Origin: Bradyrhizobium diazoefficiens USDA 110
Lineage (GTDB): Bacteria > Pseudomonadota > Alphaproteobacteria > Rhizobiales > Xanthobacteraceae
DNA: 64,000 bases
NCBI RefSeq assembly: GCF_000011365.1
Contig: NC_004463.1
Coordinates: 1,054,001 to 1,118,000 of the forward strand
Reading direction: 5' to 3'
Positions within the stretch are counted from its first letter, which is position 1; the number at the start of each line of letters is the position of its first letter. Below the pieces are notes generated by a model, which worked only from the letters and a program-made list of their open reading frames with translations, did no database searches and was not told the origin of the DNA. Below, piece by piece: positions 47,901 to 57,870 of the stretch. Made by a program: the position numbers and the translations under genes.

Positions 47901-48101
47901 TTCGCCTTCATTCTCGGCGTGCTGCCGCTGGTGGTCTCGACGGGCTCCGGTTCGGAAATGCGCCAGGCCGTCGGCGTCGCCGTCTTCTTCGGCATGCTCG
48001 GCGTCACCCTGTTCGGGCTTCTGTTCACGCCGATCTTCTATGTGGTGGTGCGCAACCTGGCTGAGGGGAAGAACGACGGGAAGCCGAAGGTCGCAATGTG
48101 A
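44937..48101 (+). CDS. RND multidrug efflux transporter (AcrB/MexF-type)
   Basis: This 1054-residue inner-membrane pump expels drugs or other hydrophobic solutes using the proton gradient. It has the normal HAE1 layout: twelve helices in two halves with two large periplasmic loops. The proton-relay aspartates lie in LAVGIVVDDAIVVVENVERH near residue 405, and the second half shows NILTQIGFVVLVGLAAKNAILIVEFARD. The sequence begins MNLGRLSINQPILAMVLSIV, typical for MexF. No outer-membrane factor and no regulator gene are next to it. The stop is followed by a family A repeat. Confidence 0.95.
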   Translation: MNLGRLSINQPILAMVLSIVLLIVGALAYTTLPVSEYPQVVPPTVVVTTQYPGASAQTVSDTVAAPIEQQINGVEDMLYLYSQATSNGQLTITVTFKLGTDLDKAQVLVQNRVAIAQPQLPDEVQRNGVVTRKNSPDILMVVFMLSPDDSFDQLYISNYALLQVRDQLLRIDGVGDIQIFGARDYSMRLWLDPDRIANLGLTSTEVLAAIRAQNVQIAGGQIAEPPIADRAFQPNLTFTGRLKDQKQFEDILIKAGSDGRTVRLRDVARIELGALAYSTNSFLLRKSAVAMLVTQRPGSNALATAKHISDTMTKLKESFPKGLDYNIGYNPTEFIAQSVHELIKTIYEAMLLVVIVVLVFLQGWRPAIIPIIAIPVSLVGTFAVMAALGFSINNLTLFGLVLAVGIVVDDAIVVVENVERHLEHGLSRRDAALKTMEEVGGALVSIALVLCAVFVPTAFLGGISGQFFQQFAVTIAVATAISCFCSLTLSPALASQILTPHEEKRPPASWNVVARGWNAFTGVFNRTFDRLAHGYAGLANFVIRHSVVMLLIYVVLIGSAGWLIGTTSQGFIPAQDRGYVIISVQLPGAASLARTTEIVREIERISLDTPGIIRVAAFAGFSGATRTQAGNAAALFPVFDEPEVRLKKGLTANAITAELRKRLAAIQGAFIIVIPPPAVPGIGTGGGFTIRIQDRQGRGPELLASATDELVAAARKSPSLLAPTVFSPFSANTPQLFVDIDRTKAQKLGVPIANINDTIQTYFGSTYVNDFNLFGRTYHVTAQADFPFRKEPSDLARLRTRNASGDMVMLGSVVDFKDVSGPDRVARYNLYAASELQGEPAPGTSSTTALNAIKKLADDTLPSGFTFEWTDLSYQQVTGGNAGLLVFPICVLFVYLVLAAQYGSWTLPFAVILIVPMCLLAATIGVRIMGQDVNILTQIGFVVLVGLAAKNAILIVEFARDIENEGKPRLEAVIDACRLRLRPILMTSFAFILGVLPLVVSTGSGSEMRQAVGVAVFFGMLGVTLFGLLFTPIFYVVVRNLAEGKNDGKPKVAM

Positions 48102-48111
48102 TGTTTCTCCA

Positions 48112-48259
48112 GCGTCGTCCTGGCGAAAGCCAGGACCCATTACCCCAGGGAGAAGTTGCGGCGCGAGCAGGTTGCGACCACCGGTCTTCGCCAAATTGCT
48201 CCCTGGGGTATTGGGTCCTGGATCTACGCTCCGCTTCGCTGCGCTTGTCCAGGACGACG
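48112..48259. repeat. Family A palindromic repeat
   Basis: GCGTCGTCCTGGCGAAAGCC begins the element, and GCTTGTCCAGGACGACG ends it. An inner pair TACCCCAGGGA / TCCCTGGGGTA completes the structure. It starts 10 bases behind the RND pump stop codon. Confidence 0.85.
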
Positions 48260-48375
48260 GTTTTTTGTGGTGCCGCCCTTCATACTAACGACCAACACGC
48301 AATGGATGGGCATTCCCGGGGTTCTTCACTAGTATCCGCGCGATTTCAAAACAGAACACTGCTGGGAGCCAACAC

Positions 48376-49569
48376 ATGAAATCAGCCCTTTTGGCCGCCG
48401 TCGCAACCTCGGCCCTGCTGCTGGCAGCACCGGCCTCCGCGCAAGGCGTCAAGATCGGCATCCTCAACGACCAGTCCGGCGTCTATGCAGACTACGGCGG
48501 CAAATGGTCGGTCGAAGCGGCCAGGATGGCGATCGAAGATTTTGGCGGCGAGGTGCTCGGTCAGAAGATCGAGCTCGTCACCGCCGACCACCAGAACAAG
48601 CCGGATCTGGCGAGCTCGATCGCGCGGCGCTGGTACGATGTCGAGAACGTCGACATGATCACGGAGCTGACGACCTCCTCGGTCGCGCTCGCGATCCACG
48701 AGCTCTCCAAGGAAAAGAAAAAGATCGACATCGTGGTGGGCGCCGCGACCTCGCGCCTCACCGGCGATGCCTGCCAGCCCTACGGCTTCCACTGGGCCTA
48801 TGACACCCGCGCGCTCGGCGTCGGCACCGGCGGCGCGCTGACCAAGGCCGGCGGCGACACCTGGTACTTCCTCACCGCGGACTACGCCTTCGGCTACGCG
48901 CTGGAGAAGGACACCAGCGAGATCGTCACCGCCAATGGCGGCAAGGTGGTCGGCTCGGTGCGCGTGCCGCTCAATTCCTCGGACTTCTCTTCCTTCCTGC
49001 TGCAGGCGCAGAGCTCCAAGGCCAAGATCGTGGGCCTCGCCAATGCCGGCCTCGACACCACCAACTCGATCAAGCAGGCGTCCGAGTTCGGCATCGTCGC
49101 CAGTGGTCAGAAGCTCGCGGGCCTCTTGATGACGCTGGCCGAAGTGAACGGCCTCGGCTTGCAGGCCGCGCAAGGCCTGGTGCTGACCGAGGGCTATTAC
49201 TGGGATCTCAACGACAAGACCCGCAATCTCGGCGAACGTTTCCTCAAGCGCACCGGGCGGATGCCGAGCATGATCCATGCCGGCACCTATTCGGCGACGC
49301 TGAGCTATCTGAAAGCGGTCAAGGCCGCCGGCACCAAGGATCCGGAAGCCGTCGCCAAGAAGCTGAAGGAGCTGCCGGTCGACGACGACTTCGCGCAGGG
49401 CGGCAAGGTTCTCGAGAACGGCCGCATGGTCCACGATATGTATCTGTTCGAGGTCAAGAAGCCCGCGGAGTCGAAGAAGCCCTGGGACTATTACAAGCTG
49501 CTCGCCACCGTCCCCGGCGACAAGGCGTTCTTCACCGCCAAGGACAGCGGCTGCCCGCTGACGAAGTGA
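48376..49569 (+). CDS. ABC transporter substrate-binding protein (type I periplasmic fold)
   Basis: This 397-residue periplasmic protein has a signal peptide (MKSALLAAVATSALLLAAP, cleaved near ASAQG) and the branched-chain amino acid/amide binding fold (VKIGILNDQSGVYADYGG). Inside, DHQNKPDLASSIARRWYDVENVD and later YYWDLNDKTRNLGERFLKRTGRMP are characteristic of a subgroup common in Bradyrhizobium. No permease or ATPase gene accompanies it. Ligand unknown. It is the second orphan binding protein of this fold in the window (see 21604-22827). Confidence 0.88.
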   Translation: MKSALLAAVATSALLLAAPASAQGVKIGILNDQSGVYADYGGKWSVEAARMAIEDFGGEVLGQKIELVTADHQNKPDLASSIARRWYDVENVDMITELTTSSVALAIHELSKEKKKIDIVVGAATSRLTGDACQPYGFHWAYDTRALGVGTGGALTKAGGDTWYFLTADYAFGYALEKDTSEIVTANGGKVVGSVRVPLNSSDFSSFLLQAQSSKAKIVGLANAGLDTTNSIKQASEFGIVASGQKLAGLLMTLAEVNGLGLQAAQGLVLTEGYYWDLNDKTRNLGERFLKRTGRMPSMIHAGTYSATLSYLKAVKAAGTKDPEAVAKKLKELPVDDDFAQGGKVLENGRMVHDMYLFEVKKPAESKKPWDYYKLLATVPGDKAFFTAKDSGCPLTK

Positions 49570-49577
49570 GGCGTAGC

Positions 49578-49658
49578 GTCATTCCGGGGCGATGCGAAGC
49601 ATCGAACCCGGAATCTCGAGATTCCGGGTTCGGCGCTGGCGCGCCGCCCCGGAATGAC
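49578..49658. repeat. Family B palindromic repeat
   Basis: GTCATTCCGGGGCG and CGCCCCGGAATGAC are the outer arms, with GAACCCGGAATCTCGAG / CTCGAGATTCCGGGTTC as the inner palindrome. It fills the gap between the convergent binding-protein and MAPEG genes. Confidence 0.85.
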
Positions 49659-49675
49659 GGCTTGCAATTCATCCC

Positions 49676-50062
49676 TCACACCAGCCGCGACACCGCCGCC
49701 CCGATCGCCCCTACCCATAGCGCAATGGCTGCGATGGCCTGGATCAAGAAGCCCGGGCCGCGCTTTGCGGCGGCCTGCGAATAACCGATGAAATAGACGA
49801 TGCGGCCGACGATCCAGAGCGCGCCGATCCCGGCTGCGAGGGCGTCGCTGATGTAGATCGCGAACAGCCAGAGCGACGGCAGGAAGATAGGCATCCATTC
49901 CAGCGTGTTGACCTGGATGCGGAAGGCGCGCTCGAAGTCCGGGTGTCCTGAGGTCGCCGGCACCTTGATGCCCGTCCTCGCTCGCGCGCGCGAGACGTTG
50001 ATGGTGGCGAAGAAATAAAACGCAATCGCCAGCAGCGTGACGAGGGCGGTGAGGTGATACAT
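49676..50062 (-). CDS. MAPEG-family membrane protein
   Basis: This 128-residue protein has four membrane helices and the MAPEG marks RIQVNTLEWMPIFLPSLWLFA and GRIVYFIGYSQ. The family includes membrane glutathione transferases and eicosanoid enzymes; bacterial members are mostly glutathione-dependent and of unknown substrate. Its stop faces the binding-protein gene, and it lies 27 bases after the AttH-like gene on the same strand. Confidence 0.85.
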   Translation of the reverse strand: MYHLTALVTLLAIAFYFFATINVSRARARTGIKVPATSGHPDFERAFRIQVNTLEWMPIFLPSLWLFAIYISDALAAGIGALWIVGRIVYFIGYSQAAAKRGPGFLIQAIAAIALWVGAIGAAVSRLV

Positions 50063-50089
50063 CGCTCGCTTCCTTGAAGAGGTCGCGCT

Positions 50090-51172
50090 TCAATACCCGG
50101 TCAGCTCGAGATAGCCAACACCGTCATGCGTGCCGGCAAAGCTGATCGGCCCTTCCCAATAGGAGAAGCCGGTCCCCATCCAGGCCTTTGGATTGAGCGG
50201 CTTGCATTGGATTGAGAACGAGCGCGAGGGGATGGCGATTTGCCACTCCACCGGCAGCTTGCGCCCCGCGACCTCGGCGGTCGCCTTCGGCGTCATCTGG
50301 ATGTCGCTGCCCGAGATCATCTGCGTGCTGCCGGTGGCGGTGATCCAGTTGCCGAACGGATAGTCCTTGCCGTCCTTCTGCCGCAGCCGGTACAGCATCA
50401 GCTTGTCGCCGGATGCAAGATGCAGCGACAGCCAGTCCCAGCCGGTCTGGTCGGCGTCGAGCGGCTGGCTGCTCCACTCGCGGTCCATCCAGGCCTGCCC
50501 CGACACATCGACCGGCTTGTCATCGATGGTGAGCGTGCCGCGCGCGCGGTAGAACGGCTGGCTGTAATAGTAGGAGGCCTGGCCGCGCTCCGACTTGCGG
50601 CTGAAGCCGCCGTCACCCTGCAACACCACCGCACGATCGGCCTCCAGCGTCAGCGCATAGCTGAAGTTCGTGCCGGAGGCCTTCAGCGTCAGGGGCGCCA
50701 AAGTGCGATCGTCGGTGCGCTCAAGACCCTTCATCTCCCAATCGTCGATCCACGCCGTGAAGGGCTTCGCTTCGACGCCGGCCTGTCCGATCCCGCCGCG
50801 CGAAAACAGCTCGCTGAAGCGATGGGTATCGGCGCGCGTCACCGCCGCATGCGCCATCCAGATCTGCTGATTGGCCCAGCCTTCGCCTTGCGGTCCCGGC
50901 TGCGCCGCCTGGCGGAACAGCGTCCATTGCAGGCCGCAAGCCGCACCGCTGCTGTCGACGATGTTCGCGGTGAGATACCACCACTCGATGCGAAATTCCG
51001 GATGCGGCCCGTGATCGGCGGGGAAGGCGAACGTCTTTCCCGGCGTGACCTTCGCAAAGCCGTCGGCCGTCTCGCCGAGCCCGGCATAGCCTTGCGCGCC
51101 GGCGTGGCGCGCAAGGGCGAGCGCGGCAATGCCGCCGGCAAATGCGCGCCGCGAGATCTTGTCAGCGCTCAT
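50090..51172 (-). CDS. AttH-like (lipocalin/CrtC-type) secreted protein
   Basis: This 360-residue protein has a twin-arginine type signal (ISRRAFAGGIAALALARHAGAQ) and then the AttH/carotenoid-hydratase-like beta-rich fold. Marks are HPEFRIEWWYLTANI and GQAWMDREWSSQPL. Members act as periplasmic or surface-associated lipid-related proteins and are encoded with an ABC exporter, as here. ATG 51172 overlaps the 3' end of the upstream FtsX-like gene by 11 bases. The biochemical role is unknown. Confidence 0.82.
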   Translation of the reverse strand: MSADKISRRAFAGGIAALALARHAGAQGYAGLGETADGFAKVTPGKTFAFPADHGPHPEFRIEWWYLTANIVDSSGAACGLQWTLFRQAAQPGPQGEGWANQQIWMAHAAVTRADTHRFSELFSRGGIGQAGVEAKPFTAWIDDWEMKGLERTDDRTLAPLTLKASGTNFSYALTLEADRAVVLQGDGGFSRKSERGQASYYYSQPFYRARGTLTIDDKPVDVSGQAWMDREWSSQPLDADQTGWDWLSLHLASGDKLMLYRLRQKDGKDYPFGNWITATGSTQMISGSDIQMTPKATAEVAGRKLPVEWQIAIPSRSFSIQCKPLNPKAWMGTGFSYWEGPISFAGTHDGVGYLELTGY

Positions 51173-53620
51173 TGGCAAACACCTTGACGAGGTTCGCCGG
51201 CTGCATCCGCGCCAGCCGTGCGACCGGCAGCAGCGCGGCCAGCAGCGAGGCGACCAGCGCGACCGCGACCAGCTCGACGAGTTGCAGCGGGAACACATGG
51301 AACGGCAGCCGCCAGCCGAACGCCTTCACATTCACGATCGCAATCAGGCACCACGCCACCAGCAGCCCGAGCGGCACGGCCAGCAGCGAGGTGAACAGCG
51401 CCACCGACAGCGTCTTGGTCAATTCGATCGCGGCGAGGCGCGGCCGCGTGATGCCGATCGCCCACAGCGGTGCGAGCTGCGGCAGGCGGGAGTTGGCCAG
51501 CGTCAAAAGACTGGTCAGCAGCGCGATGCCGGCGACACCGAGCGTGAAAGCGTTCAGCGCCGATGTCACCGCAAAGGTGCGGTTGAAGATGCGGATCGAT
51601 TCCGCCTTCACCGTCGCCTGGTCGGCGACGCTGCGGTCGTCGAGTGCAAACCGCTTCTGCAAGGCCGCGATCAAGTCCGGAATCTTGTCCCGCGCGACGA
51701 TGAGGCCGATCCGCGTCTGTGGCGTCTGCGGAAAGTGACGGATCAGCGCCGCGACATTCACGGCCAGCTGTCCCTTGGGATTGCCGTAATCGGCATAGAT
51801 GCCGACGATGTCGAGCTCCCAGGTCCCGCCCGGCGCCGGCACCTCGACGACGTCGCCGACGCGGACGTTGAGGCGGCGGCTCAATTGCTCGCTGATGAAG
51901 GCGGCATTGCCCGGCACCAGCTGGGTCCAGGCGCGTGGCGCAGTCTCCAGCAGCGGCCAGCGCTCGCGATAGAGTGCGTGATCGGGCAGGCCGAACAGCT
52001 CCACCGGCTGGCCCTGGACTTGCGTCTCGGCGCGGCCGCCCGACAGGATCGCCTGGACTTCGCTGCGCTCCTTCAGCCAGTTCCGGATCGCGACGCCTTG
52101 CGCATTGTCGGAAGCGCTGATGTAGACGTCGGCCGCGAGCCGCCCGTTGAGCCAGCCGACGAAGGTGCGGCTGAAGGTTTCCACCATGGTGGAGACGCCG
52201 ACATTGACGGCGAGCGCGAGCAGCAGCGCCATCAGTGCCAGCGACAGCCCGGAGAGCTGCTGCCGGCTGTCCGCCCAGAACCACAGCGAGAGCGGTCCTC
52301 GCGCTGCGCGCTGGCCTATGAGCAGGATGATGTCGAGGAAGGCCGGCAGGATCAGTGCCGCGCCCAGCATCAGCGCCGCCAGCACGCCGAAGCCTGCGAT
52401 CAGCGATTCGCCATAGTGAAGCAGCAGCAGCGCGACCGCGAACACCATGCACGCCGCAATGCTTTGCAGGATCAGCCAGCGGCGCTGCCTCTGCTGCCAG
52501 GCGTACGGCTGCGCGGTCGCCAGCACCGGCATCCTGATCGCCTTGATCAGGCTGGTCGCGGCCGCAACGAGCGCGCCGGCAACGCTGATGCCGATGCCGG
52601 CGAGCCACCATTCGGGCTGCAAGCTGAGTTGCCCCGGGATCTGCGCGCCATAGAGCCCGCGCAGCGACGCCGCGACGTCGGGCAACAGCGCGGCCGCGAT
52701 GAAATAGCCGCAGACGAGCCCGATCAGTCCGGCGACCAGCGCCAGCGCCACCAGCTCGATCACCAGCACCGTGTTGACGAGGCGCGCCGAGGCGCCGCAG
52801 GCTCGCAACGTGCGCAGCATCGGCAGTCGCTGCTCGAAGGCAAGACCCACGGCCGAATTGACGATGAACAGGCCGACGAAGAACGACAACAGGCCGAAGG
52901 CGGTGAGGTTGAGATGGAAACTGTCGGTGAGACGCTCCAGCTCCGTCTCCGCATTCGGCTCGACCCGTTGCAGCCGGTCGCCGACGACGCTCGCCAGCGG
53001 CGCCGGCTTGCCCTTCGGCTTGCCGATCAGCAATCGCGAGACTTGGTCCGGCTTGTTCAGGAGCTTCTGCGCCACGCCGATATCGACCACCAGCACGTCG
53101 GGCACGAGCTGCGGCTGCACGTGCAGCGGCGGCAGTGTTGCGCCGCTGCTGATCGGCGGCGCCGCGCCCTCCTGCTCCTGCAAGTCGTTCAGCGTCTCTT
53201 TCGCCACCAGCGTCCGGCCGGGCGGCGCGACGAAGCTCGTCAGGTCCGCGGCACCAAGGCGTGGCGCGTTGCCGACATCCACCGGCAGCGTCACCGGCTC
53301 GATGCCGAGCAGCCGCACCGAGCGCCCGTTGATCTGGACGCGGCCCTCCAGCACCGGCGAGACCGGCCAGCCTGCGCGGCGGAGCCTGACGAACAGGTCT
53401 TGCGGAAAGGTCGCCGCATTGGGTGCGACCAGCATCGGCGTCCGCACGCCGCCGAACGTCGCCGCGGCGCGGTCATAGGCATTGCGGGCCTGCTGGTTGA
53501 TCGCCTGCACGCCGCTCCACAGCGCAGTCGCGGCGATCAGCCCGATCAGAAGTGTCGCGAACTGCATCCTGTGCCGCCGCCAATGGCTCAGGAGCACCGC
53601 GAGGACCCACAGCGCGCGCC

Positions 53621-53624
<4 letters not shown>
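51162..53624 (-). CDS. FtsX-family ABC transporter permease (large, fused two-unit form)
   Basis: This 820-residue membrane protein has an N-terminal helix, a large periplasmic domain (residues about 45-240), a first FtsX-like helix bundle (about 255-470), a second periplasmic section and a last FtsX bundle with ALNAFTLGVAGIALLTSLLTLANSRLPQLAPLWAIGITR. It thus looks like two FtsX permeases in one chain, in the style of AttF/AttG or LolCE fusions. It is not an importer but a mechanotransmitter or lipoprotein/lipid exporter permease. It overlaps the ATPase gene upstream by four bases and the AttH-like gene downstream by 11 bases. Confidence 0.88.
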
Positions 53625-54274
<650 letters not shown>

Positions 54275-54419
54275 GATGAATGGCGCCGGACGGAATTAAC
54301 GGAAATGCTGCGTAGCACACCTGCCGCGGAAATGCCGGGGTTGCGTTGCCGTCGAAGCCGTTGTTAGCTCCAACAACGGCCAAATCAAAAAACTGCCAAA
54401 AAGACAGACGGGGAGAACG

Positions 54420-55754
54420 ATGAGCGCTCAGGGAACGCCCATGGTGGCGGGCAAGACGACGACATCCAGGGAAACACCAAAGGGCGCCTGGACGGTCACC
54501 TTTCTGCTGTTTCTATTTATGCTGGTTAACTTCGCCGACAAGATCGTTGTCGGCCTCGCCGGCGTGCCGATCATGGCGGACCTGAAGCTCTCCCCGGAGC
54601 AGTTCGGCCTGCTCGGGTCTTCGTTCTTCTTCCTGTTCTCGATCTCGGCCATCGTGGTCGGCTTCATCGTCAACAAGGTGCCGACGCGCTGGGTGCTCCT
54701 GACGCTGGCGGTGGTCTGGGCGCTGGCGCAGTTTCCGATGGTCGGCACCGTCTCCTTCACCACGCTGCTGATCTGCCGCATCGTGCTGGGCGCCGGCGAA
54801 GGCCCGGCCTTCTCGGTCGCCGCGCACGCCATCTACAAATGGTTCCCCGACGAGAAGCGCACGCTGCCGACTGCGATCCTGTCGCAAGGCTCGGCTTTCG
54901 GCGTCATCCTGGCGGTGCCGGCGCTGAACTGGGTCATCGTCAATCACTCCTGGCACTACGCCTTCGGCGCGCTCGGCGTCGTCGGCCTGATCTGGGTCTG
55001 CGCCTGGCTCGCGCTCGGCAAGGAAGGCCCGCTGGAGGACACGCACACCCTTGCCGCCACCGAGACGAAAATTCCCTATCTTCAGCTTCTCACCTCGCGC
55101 ACCTTCGTCGGCTGCGTCGCGGCGACCTTCGGGGCCTATTGGGCGCTGTCGCTGGGGCTGACCTGGTTCACGCCGTTCATCATCAAGGGCCTCGGCTTCT
55201 CGCAGAGCCAGGCCGGCTGGATTTCGACCCTGCCCTGGGTGTTCGGCGCCACCATCGTGATCCTGACGGGTTGGATCTCGCAACTGATGATGGCCCGCGG
55301 ATCGACCACGCGCGTCGCCCGCGGCGTGCTCGGCTCGGTCCCGTTGATGGTCGGCGGCCTGATCCTGGCTGCGATGCCGTATGTTCAGGGCGCCGGCCTT
55401 CAGCTCGCCTTGCTCGTGGTCGGAACGGGCCTGTGCGGCGCGATCTACGTCGTCTGTCCGCCCATGCTCGGCGAATTCACGCCGTCGTCGCAGCGCGGCG
55501 CGATCCTGGCGATCTACGGCGCGCTCTACACGCTCTCGGGCATCATCGCGCCCGCCGTGATGGGCACCGTGATCCAGCGCGCCGGCAGCATGCTCGACGG
55601 CTACATGACCGGCTTCACCATCAACGCCGTGATCATGGTCGGCTCCGGCCTGCTCGGCCTGGCCCTGCTCTGGCCGAACAGCGAAAAGGCTCGGCTGACG
55701 CGCGCTGCCGCCCCGCAGGCAGCGGCGCTGAAAGGCGCGGTGTCGCCGACGTAA
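54420..55754 (+). CDS. Major facilitator superfamily transporter (anion:cation symporter type)
   Basis: This 444-residue membrane protein has twelve helices and a start with FADKIVVGLAGVPIMADLKLSPEQFGLLGSSFF typical of the ACS (hexuronate/glucarate/phthalate) subgroup. The segment RIVLGAGEGPAFSVAAHAIYKWFP is the characteristic helix 4-5 motif. It probably takes up an organic acid with protons. It is monocistronic, with a palindromic repeat behind it. The substrate is unknown; the neighbouring N-acyl-D-amino-acid deacylase gene converges on it. Confidence 0.88.
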   Translation: MSAQGTPMVAGKTTTSRETPKGAWTVTFLLFLFMLVNFADKIVVGLAGVPIMADLKLSPEQFGLLGSSFFFLFSISAIVVGFIVNKVPTRWVLLTLAVVWALAQFPMVGTVSFTTLLICRIVLGAGEGPAFSVAAHAIYKWFPDEKRTLPTAILSQGSAFGVILAVPALNWVIVNHSWHYAFGALGVVGLIWVCAWLALGKEGPLEDTHTLAATETKIPYLQLLTSRTFVGCVAATFGAYWALSLGLTWFTPFIIKGLGFSQSQAGWISTLPWVFGATIVILTGWISQLMMARGSTTRVARGVLGSVPLMVGGLILAAMPYVQGAGLQLALLVVGTGLCGAIYVVCPPMLGEFTPSSQRGAILAIYGALYTLSGIIAPAVMGTVIQRAGSMLDGYMTGFTINAVIMVGSGLLGLALLWPNSEKARLTRAAAPQAAALKGAVSPT

Positions 55755-55792
55755 GGGGTGGCAGGCGTTCAAGGCCCGCCACAAACACCGCT

Positions 55793-55914
55793 GTCGTCCC
55801 GGCGAAGGCCGGGACCCATAACCACAGGGAGTGGATTGAGGCGAAGCTGATAACTCCAAGTCTTCGCAAAACAATTGCCGGGGCGTATGGGTCCCGGCCT
55901 TCGCCGGGACGACA
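55793..55914. repeat. Family A palindromic repeat
   Basis: GTCGTCCCGGCGAAGGCCGG / CCGGCCTTCGCCGGGACGAC are complementary across 122 bases, with the flanks GGGACCCATA / TATGGGTCCC also pairing. It separates the convergent MFS and deacylase genes. Confidence 0.9.
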
Positions 55915-55960
55915 CCGAATGTGAGGCGCGGCCTTCGCGTCTCACATGCATCCTACCGCG

Positions 55961-57679
55961 CTAGTTCACCACCCCCTGCGCGCCACGAATCAACTTCCCC
56001 GGCCGGCGCCCCGTGGCCGCGCCATGCCGCCGCGTCACCACGCCCGACACGATGGTCGCTTCATAGCCGTCGACGTCCTGCAACAGCCGCCGCCCGCCGA
56101 CCGGCAGATCGTAATGCACCTTCGGCGGATGCAGATGCAGGCGGTCATAGTCGATCACGTTGATGTCGGCCTTGTAGCCGGGCGCAATCAGCCCGCGATC
56201 GGTGAGGCCGACCGAGAGCGCGGTCTTGCGTGACTGTGCCGCGACCACGAACGGGATCGACAGCTTCTCGCCGCGCGTGCGGTCGCGTGTCCAGTGCGTC
56301 AGCAGATAGGTCGGGAAGCTCGCATCGCAGATGATGCCGCAATGCGCGCCGCCATCGGACAGGCCCGGCACCGATTGCGGATCGATCAGCATCTCGCGCG
56401 TCGCATCGAGATTGCCGTCGGCATAGTTGAGGAACGGCACGTAGAGCATGCCGCGGCCTTCGTCCGACAGCATCGCGTCATAGGCGAGCTCCTCGGGCTT
56501 CCGGCCCTGCTTGCGCGCCTGCGGCCCCAGCGCGTTCTCCGGCGGCTGCTCGTAATCGGGAGGATCGCCGAGCAGGAACATCTTGTCGTAGTTGGGCCGG
56601 AAGAACAGCGGATCGTCGGTCGCGGTCGCCGTCTCGCTGAGGATCGCCTGGCGGACCTCCGGTTGATGCAGCCGCGCCAGCCGCTCCTTCAGCGGCAGAT
56701 GCGCGATCGCCCTGTAGCTCGGATGGGTCTGGAACGGGTTGCGCGACAGCTCGAGCCCGAGCAGCAGGCCGACCGGGCGCGCCGCGATCTGCGCGGTGAT
56801 GGAGAGGCCGCGCTGTGCGGCGGCATTGATCTCGTCCAGCGTCTGGCGCCAGCGCTGCGGCGCCTTGTCGTTCTGCGTGATCGAGAACGAGATCGGGCAT
56901 TTCGTCGTGTCGGCGACCCGCAGCATCATCGGCAGGTCGTCGTCGATGGTGGAGAGATCGAGCACGAATTGCAGCACGCTGCGGCCCTCGCGATGCATCG
57001 CACCCGCGATCGCGGTGAGCTCGTCCTCGCCGGCCTTCAAGGTCGGCGTGAAGTCGCCGGTCGAGGTGCGGTGGTTGAGCGTGCGCGAGGTCGAGAAGCC
57101 GAGCGCGCCGGAGCGGACCGCTTCGCCCGCGAGCTTTGCCATCGCCGCATTGTCTTCCACCGTGGACGGATCGCGGCGCGCGCCGCGCTCGCCCATGACA
57201 TAGACGCGCAACGCCGCATGCGGCAGTTGCGCGCCGACGTCGATGTCGAAATCGCGCTTCGACAGCCAGCCCATGTAGTCCGGAAAGCTCTCCCAGGCCC
57301 AGGGAATGCCGGCGCTCAGCACCGGCTCGGGAATGTCCTCGACGCCTTCCATCAGCTGGATCAGGCGGGTGTGGTCGGCGGGCTTGCACGGCGCAAAGCC
57401 GACGCCGCAATTGCCCATGATCGCGGTGGTGACGCCGTTCTGCGACGACGGCGTGATGTCCTGGCTCCAGGTGACCTGCCCGTCATAGTGCGTGTGGACG
57501 TCGACGAAGCCCGGCGTCACCAGTTTTCCGCGCGCGTCGATTTCTTCTTTGCCCTTGCCGGAGATCTTCCCGACCTCGCTGATCCTGCCGCCGGTGATGG
57601 CGACATCGGCCTCGAACAGCTCGCCGCCGTTTCCATCCGCGACCATGCCGCCGCGGATCACGAGATCAGGATTGGTCAT
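55961..57679 (-). CDS. N-acyl-D-amino-acid deacylase-like amidohydrolase
   Basis: This 572-residue protein belongs to the D-aminoacylase group of the amidohydrolase superfamily. It has the metal-binding HTHYD ([14 protein letters not shown]), a conserved NCG motif ([11 protein letters not shown]), [13 protein letters not shown] near the third quarter and the composite beta-sandwich at both ends. Such enzymes hydrolyse N-acyl-D-amino acids or related amides with a zinc ion. The length is slightly above typical. It lies between two MFS carrier genes, one of which could import the substrate. Exact substrate unknown. Confidence 0.88.
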   Translation of the reverse strand: MTNPDLVIRGGMVADGNGGELFEADVAITGGRISEVGKISGKGKEEIDARGKLVTPGFVDVHTHYDGQVTWSQDITPSSQNGVTTAIMGNCGVGFAPCKPADHTRLIQLMEGVEDIPEPVLSAGIPWAWESFPDYMGWLSKRDFDIDVGAQLPHAALRVYVMGERGARRDPSTVEDNAAMAKLAGEAVRSGALGFSTSRTLNHRTSTGDFTPTLKAGEDELTAIAGAMHREGRSVLQFVLDLSTIDDDLPMMLRVADTTKCPISFSITQNDKAPQRWRQTLDEINAAAQRGLSITAQIAARPVGLLLGLELSRNPFQTHPSYRAIAHLPLKERLARLHQPEVRQAILSETATATDDPLFFRPNYDKMFLLGDPPDYEQPPENALGPQARKQGRKPEELAYDAMLSDEGRGMLYVPFLNYADGNLDATREMLIDPQSVPGLSDGGAHCGIICDASFPTYLLTHWTRDRTRGEKLSIPFVVAAQSRKTALSVGLTDRGLIAPGYKADINVIDYDRLHLHPPKVHYDLPVGGRRLLQDVDGYEATIVSGVVTRRHGAATGRRPGKLIRGAQGVVN

Positions 57680-57726
57680 GAGGTTTCTTCCCGTTTTGTT
57701 TTTGTTACACGCAGTTCTCTCTACTC

Positions 57727-57856
57727 GTCGTCCCGGATGTCAGCGCAGATACGGGACCCGTAACCACAGGGAGTAGTTTGGCGAAGACTCGGAGTGACCA
57801 GTCTCGCGCGACGGATTCTCCCTGGGGTAATGGGTCCTGGCTTTCGCCAGGACGAC
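57727..57856. repeat. Family A palindromic repeat
   Basis: GTCGTCCCGGATGTCAGCGC begins and GGTCCTGGCTTTCGCCAGGACGAC ends the element. The left arm is degenerate relative to the right. It lies in the 191-base gap between the deacylase and the second MFS gene, on the minus-strand transcript. Confidence 0.75.
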
Positions 57857-57870
57857 AGTTGAATTTGTGG

